Below are positions 59,561 through 64,000 of a DNA stretch of 64,000 bases, one piece after another; positions within the stretch are counted from its first letter, which is position 1; every line of letters begins with the position of its first letter. A program made the translations under genes and the position numbers. Source of the DNA: Prorocentrum cordatum (Eukaryota; Sar; Dinophyceae; Prorocentrales; Prorocentraceae); contig CAUYUJ010004966.1 in NCBI GenBank assembly GCA_963575745.1, positions 1-64,000 on the forward strand, written 5' to 3'. The notes under the pieces were generated by a model, which worked only from the letters and a program-made list of their open reading frames with translations, was not told the origin of the DNA and did not search any database.

Positions 59561-60556
59561 GTACCACACAGGTGCCATGAGCGCGCAGCACACGGTCGCA
59601 TTGTGGCGCTCCCAAGCGGGCAAGCATAGTTCGTCGAATAGTCGTTCGTTTCGTATGGGCCCGTTGATGGCGCCACGCGTTGCAGATCTGTTGAGTGCGT
59701 GCTTGTGTAAGCTGTTGCAGGTGTGGAGCACCACCCCTGAGCATGTTCACCGGACTGCCGTTGCGGCCGCAACTGCTGTTCCACCGAAGCGGCCAATCAC
59801 GTCTTGACATACGGCACGGGAGCACCGGGGACGATGCACGTCGGAAGCGCAGGCACAGGTTCGAAGGGCGTGATTTAACTCATGGCACGTCTAGTGGCCC
59901 AGGACTCAATGAATTCGTCCCCATGCTCTGGTACCCCAGCTCCCTAAACGACAGTACTGCGCGTGGCATCCAACATGTCCAATACATCAGCCATCAGAAC
60001 ATGAATTCAGCGACACGTGTCACGTCTTCAGCGACGAGAATGCGCGTTTCCAACATTATGCTGATGTGCAGACCCGTGCCCTCAGCGAGCTTGGGTGCAT
60101 GTGTACCCCAGCATCGGCGAACGCAGTCATTGGAATTGCAAGAAGAACCGGCGTGACGTCACTTTGAACTTCAATGGCGTCCACCATTTAGCGTTGCGTG
60201 TGCCACCAGTGCATAGTTCCCAAAGCCACGACTTCTTGACGTCTTGTGGCCTCGGCTATGATGCAGACCCGACTTCTGAAGTCTTCGTCACGGCGCGATG
60301 CAGTGCCAGCATGACCGCAACAAGTCTTTCGTTCTGCGTCGTTCGGTCAAGTTGTTGCCATCAGCGGGATTGTTGGTTCTAAGACCGCTCTTTCAGAGGA
60401 TATCGTTACCATGCACTCCGCAGCCGACCACAGGTGTCCTTCTACATCTAAGTGACGGAAGCTGCCGTGAGTCGGGGCCTAGCAGTGGCCCCCATCCCAA
60501 AGGGACCGTCGAAGCACGGCATTCCGATCCCGTGGTTCGGCAGGGTCATGCATCGA
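59561..60556. other. Unassigned stretch
   Basis: Lower GC, mixed sequence. No open frame with a recognised domain and no repeat identified. Confidence 0.45.
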
Positions 60557-60564
60557 AACGTGTT

Positions 60565-60762
60565 CGGCGGCGAGCGAGGGGGGGAAATGAGAAGGAGAAG
60601 GTCTTCTCAGAAGGCCGTGGGGCTTCTCAGAAGCCCTCGCGCCCTCTGAGAGCTGTTTTGTGTCTTGCGGGAAGGCCCGGGAATCTTGCCAGAAGGCTGG
60701 GGGACGTCCGAGCCTTCTGAGGAGGTCCGCCACTTCTCACTTCGCCCCCGGCGCTCCCCGCC
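60565..60762. mobile_element. MITE family H, copy 3, with target-site duplication
   Basis: A 198-bp element. The left end CGGCGGCGAGCGAGGGGGGG then AAATGAGAAGG pairs with the right end, whose inverse reads GGCGGGGAGCGCCGGGGGC then GAAGTGAGAAG. Flanks are AACGTGTT (60557-60564) and AACATGTT (60763-60770), an 8-bp duplication with one change. The interior carries CTTCTCAGAAG palindromes. It is non-coding. Confidence 0.85.
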
Positions 60763-60770
60763 AACATGTT

Positions 60771-62484
60771 GCACATGCGGGGCTGATCCGTAGACCGATC
60801 CTGCTAAGTCAAGGGTGCTCTTGTGTCTTGACTTCTTGTGTTTCGCGGCCCATTCCTTCTGCATTCCCGTGGCACTGGCTCTCAGGAAGGTCTTTTGTCC
60901 GCTCGCGTGTCCTCTCCAATCAGTCCCAGCTCTACAAAGGCACCCGTGCAGAAGCACCCCTCCCAGCGGTGAGGCATGCCACGACGCGCTTTACACGTTG
61001 ATGCGCTCCCCATTGGTCCAACAGTCACGGTGGTGACCAGCATCATAACAGACACCAGCACAACTAAGTGGCAGGATAGTCTGAAACCAGTGCCGCCAGT
61101 TGATTCAGCTCGTCGATATTTGTGCGTACGTCTGCAGATGCGACTATCAGGATTCTCAGCGTGGTGATGTCAACATTTGTGGTCTGTTCCAACACGCTGA
61201 GCACGTTCACACAGAGCTTAAGCACCATTACTCCCAATCGCGGAGACCCCAATTGTGATACGGACCATTGTCATGCATGTTGACAGGACGTTTTCAATTT
61301 TGGTGAGTGCATCTTCAAGAGGGAGTTAATGCATTCGCCATGTGCGATCGTTCAGGCTGCTGTGAAGTGTAGAGACACGACGCACTATCCGCGAACAAAC
61401 ACAAATGAGTCGCAAGAGCGCCTGCAATCGATCATAGTACCCTGACAGTAACGTCAGCTTCAACCACGTATTAGGCCACCTGACTAGGGCACCACATGTT
61501 GCACCCATTGGTCTCACGGCTGACCATTTATACATGTATCGACACGTTGGTGTCACATCTCGGATTTCCCCACCCACCATCAAGAAACATAATCGGTTTA
61601 GCGTGACTTCCACCAACAAATATGTATTGCTAGCACTTGTTCGTGCATATACCTATGGCACCCCAGTAGAGGCAGCTCAAAGTTGGGTCCTCCAGGCGCG
61701 ACATTGGTCACGCATGCAACTCACACAACGCTGTTTGACCACAACCCGCTCTCCATATCTGTTCAGCCACTCTCGTCCCTTTTGCCTTCCCGCCCTTTTA
61801 AAGGCCTCTTCGTTTCCAATAGCTATTCAAGTTGCGGTTGCTCACTTGGGTGCCGTTTGCCCCATGTACGGCAGCAATTGCGGTTGTGCACCTCTACGAC
61901 ACCAGGTGTATGTCGGTTGGTCCATCTGCCAGTTCGGCGAACGGAATTGGGTGCACATGGTTATCGAGGCAGCTTGCTTGTGTGGGTCCCAATGATTTCG
62001 CCTAAGGCCTGGTGCGCTGGTGCGACGTCCTTCGGATCCGAAATCCGTGACCCGTGGTCTCCCGTATGGTCTCCCGTGTTGCATTTTGTGTAGTCTCCCG
62101 TATGGTAGTGTTTGTAGGATGTTATCCAATGATTATGTTATGGTATGTTGTATGGTCTCTTTTACGGTCTTCCTGTTGGTATCTTGTATGTTTTCCTTGT
62201 CCCTTTTCGTATGCTGTAGAGTGTTCTCCATACCACCCGTCGCTCTCTGCGATGCTCTCTACAGCGTTCTCTTCAGTACGGTGATGGGCTATACAGGGTA
62301 TCTTGCCGCCGCCAACGGTATAACTCGCCTCCGATTGGAGCTTGAAGCCATCCTTCATCCCCCGTTGTCCCGCTCGCACGTGTTTCTGCGAGGCGCCCCA
62401 GAGGCAGGCCTTGGAGAGCCGGGGCGATCGGACCCTCGCATGCACGCACGGGGCTTGCAGCGCCCAGCGGCCTCGTGCCCCCAG
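60771..62484. other. Unassigned stretch
   Basis: Mostly lower-GC sequence without a recognised gene. GTATGGTCTCCCGT-like units repeat at about 62050-62165. Confidence 0.45.
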
Positions 62485-62785
62485 GTGGCCGCGCTGCGCC
62501 GAGAGGTCGGCACGCTCGCCGCGGAGTGCGCCGAGGAGGGCCCCCGGGACCAGCGCACCGAGGCTCTGCAGGCTCAGCTCTGCGAGGCGCTCACCGTCGA
62601 GGCCTCGCTCCGCTTCGCGCTGCTGCGGGGCGAGGCGGCGGCGGAGCGCGGGCTGTGCCGTGCAGAGGACGCCGCCGCAGACGCCGCAGAGGCGCGCCTC
62701 GGGCTCGAGGCCGCGCGCGGGGCGTGCGCGCGCGCCGTTGGCGCGTCGGAGCGCGCCGTGGCTGAGTTGCGGCAGGGGCACGGGG
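62485..62785 (+). CDS. Candidate coding exon of a coiled-coil protein
   Basis: CTCGTGCCCCCAG resembles a 3' splice site. The following frame reads VAALRREVGTLAAEC, TEALQAQLCEALTVEAS, LRFALLRGEAAAERGL and ERAVAELRQGHG, a continuous heptad-like pattern rich in Ala, Glu, Arg and Leu with an even mix of charges, the best host-like coding in the window. The exon probably ends near 62785, or at AAG/GTAGGT at 62820 (a possible donor), because the downstream sequence belongs to repeat E. The family is not recognised. The similar candidates at 32790, 44532 and 47161 lie on the same strand. Confidence 0.45.
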
Positions 62786-62794
62786 CGGAACATG

Positions 62795-62998
62795 GATCGT
62801 GTACACGCCGGTCGCTGAAGGTAGGTATTTTGGGAGTCCCTGATCTCCATCTACTTCAAGCGCCTTCCTACTTCAAGAATCGGCATGGTTTTGCTGTGTT
62901 TGGGTGTTCTCTGGGGAGGCCTGGACCCAAGCCGCTTTGTCCGCCTTCCTACGTCATGCTTCTACCTACTCCTTCCGACCGACGTGTGCTTGCGGCAT
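62795..62998 (+). repeat. Dispersed repeat E, copy at 62.8 kb
   Basis: ATCTACTTCAAGCGCCTTCC, TGCTGTGTT, GTTCTCTGGG and GTCCGCCTTCCTAC align with 19660-19820 in the same order. Confidence 0.8.
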
Positions 62999-63154
62999 CG
63001 ATGACGCTTGTTTCGGTGATGAGTATTGGTGCCTCGTGCGGTTGATGAATTGGTCGGCAGGCACCGCGGCAACGATGTTGGTGGCGTCGGCAGTGTTTGT
63101 TGAGGTGGGTGATGGCGAGGGTTGTGGGGATGGCCAGGTTGCAAATGTTGACGG

Positions 63155-63167
63155 CAGTGATGGCGAC

Positions 63168-63243
<76 letters not shown>

Positions 63244-63245
63244 TG

Positions 63246-63313
<68 letters not shown>

Positions 63314-63395
63314 ATGATGATGATGATGATGATGATGACAATGGTGATGGTGATGGTGATGACGACGATGATGATGGTGGTGGTGATGAGGGTGA
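63155..63395 (+). repeat. GAT microsatellite
   Basis: About 70 GAT triplets with occasional GGT and GAC. Poly-Asp and poly-Met frames are artefacts. 63396-63645 holds no recognised gene. Confidence 0.95.
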
Positions 63396-63645
63396 CGTTA
63401 ACGATAATTGTGAAAGCATTGGCGACGATACAGATTATTCAGGCAACGACGCGCTTCGCACGGCGGCGTTCACGAACAGACGCCGACCCGGGCGGTGTGG
63501 CCTCGAGTACCTCAGGACCAAGCTGACAACTTGCAACTGCCAAGCCCCTGCACAACTCTCATCACAGCACCAGCAACCTTGCCGGTGAGCGCACGCTCCA
63601 TGTGCCCCTCGCGAGTCGGCTCTCGAGTGGCAGAGGTATTGCAGC

Positions 63646-64000
63646 CGAGGGGGAGGAGCAGGAGGAGGAGGAAGAGGAGGAGGAGGAGGACCAGTGCAAA
63701 CCCAAGACTCACCAACGATGTTTAAATACAGCCCTACCGCCAAGCTCCCTCTTCATAGGCCCCTACAAGGATAAATGCTCGTTGAGGGGAGTGCCACGTT
63801 GGCGGACAATCGTGTCAAAATCCGGAAGCGTCGTTCTCAGGACTTCAACGCCATGAGTCAACTTGACTGTTGCGTCTTGGCGATCTTGATCCGCCCAAGA
63901 ACACCATTCTTGAGACTTCAACACCGCGACTCAACGTAATTGTTGCGCCCTGACAATCCTGAACCGCTCCAAAACATTGCTTCTGGTACGTTTACCATGA
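63646..64000 (-). repeat. Composite repeat family C, copy at window end
   Basis: A short GAG array (63655-63690) is followed by ACCAGTGCAAACCCAAGACT, CCAACGATG, AGCTCCCTCTTCATAGGCCC and ACAGTCAAGTTGACTCATGG-type sequence read in reverse, matching 39040-39200 and 40180-40335. It continues past the window. Confidence 0.8.

Overview
This window is nuclear DNA of a dinoflagellate. The decisive evidence is a 21-nt match to the dinoflagellate spliced leader at 55746-55766, lying exactly at the 5' end of a LINE insertion. Very GC-rich coding, LINE proteins with dinoflagellate-type ORF1 zinc fingers, a Ty1/copia-like Gag relic and a huge load of simple and satellite repeats agree with this. I see no rRNA, tRNA, CRISPR array or bacterial-style operon. 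The species cannot be fixed from the sequence.

Layout. 1-84 is a fragment of a ~90-bp satellite (A). 200-9718 (minus) is a large non-LTR retroelement (element 1): ORF1 has a RanBP2-type zinc finger and coiled coils, and ORF2 runs RNase H, AP-type endonuclease, reverse transcriptase, two C2H2-like fingers, then a cytosine-methyltransferase-like segment. Its RT has lost the motif A aspartate, and a CA-rich block interrupts the frame. 9.8-15 kb is mostly simple sequence (T-rich, GGAGGGA, AAT, GAG, GAT) with two dispersed repeats that run into GAG/CTC tracts. 15.0-16.4 kb is satellite A in two opposed orientations, interrupted by a small foldback transposon with target-site duplications. 17-28.5 kb holds a palindrome, MITE-like copies, a TCTTGGGGCC minisatellite family (ending in a ~1.4-kb palindrome) and one possible exon of a membrane protein. 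28.9-31.2 kb is an array of ~23 units of a ~102-bp satellite (B); a divergent second array lies at 57.6-59.6 kb.

34.0-38.8 kb holds a decayed copia-like Gag followed by unrecognised open frames. This stretch is dotted with short hairpins, several closed by a GCAA loop. 38.8-40.3 kb is a composite repeat family also found at 13.7-14.3 kb and 63.6-64.0 kb. 41.65-43.14 kb (minus) is a 5'-truncated LINE fragment. 43.3-48.8 kb mixes MITE copies, simple repeats and a few short GC-rich exon candidates.

49285-55766 (minus) is a complete LINE insertion (element 2) with perfect 17-bp target-site duplications, an A-tail, an intact ORF1 and an ORF2 broken by several frameshifts (endonuclease, RT, CCHC, RNase H). 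Its first bases are the spliced leader, followed by a second, decayed leader copy, so the inserted molecule was a trans-spliced mRNA copied back into the genome. 55.8-64 kb is mostly repeats and unassigned sequence, with one convincing coiled-coil exon candidate at 62.5 kb.

No host pathway can be reconstructed. The coherent biology is that of retroelements: ORF1 proteins should bind RNA and multimerise, and ORF2 proteins should nick the target and copy the RNA into it. Almost every copy here is broken.
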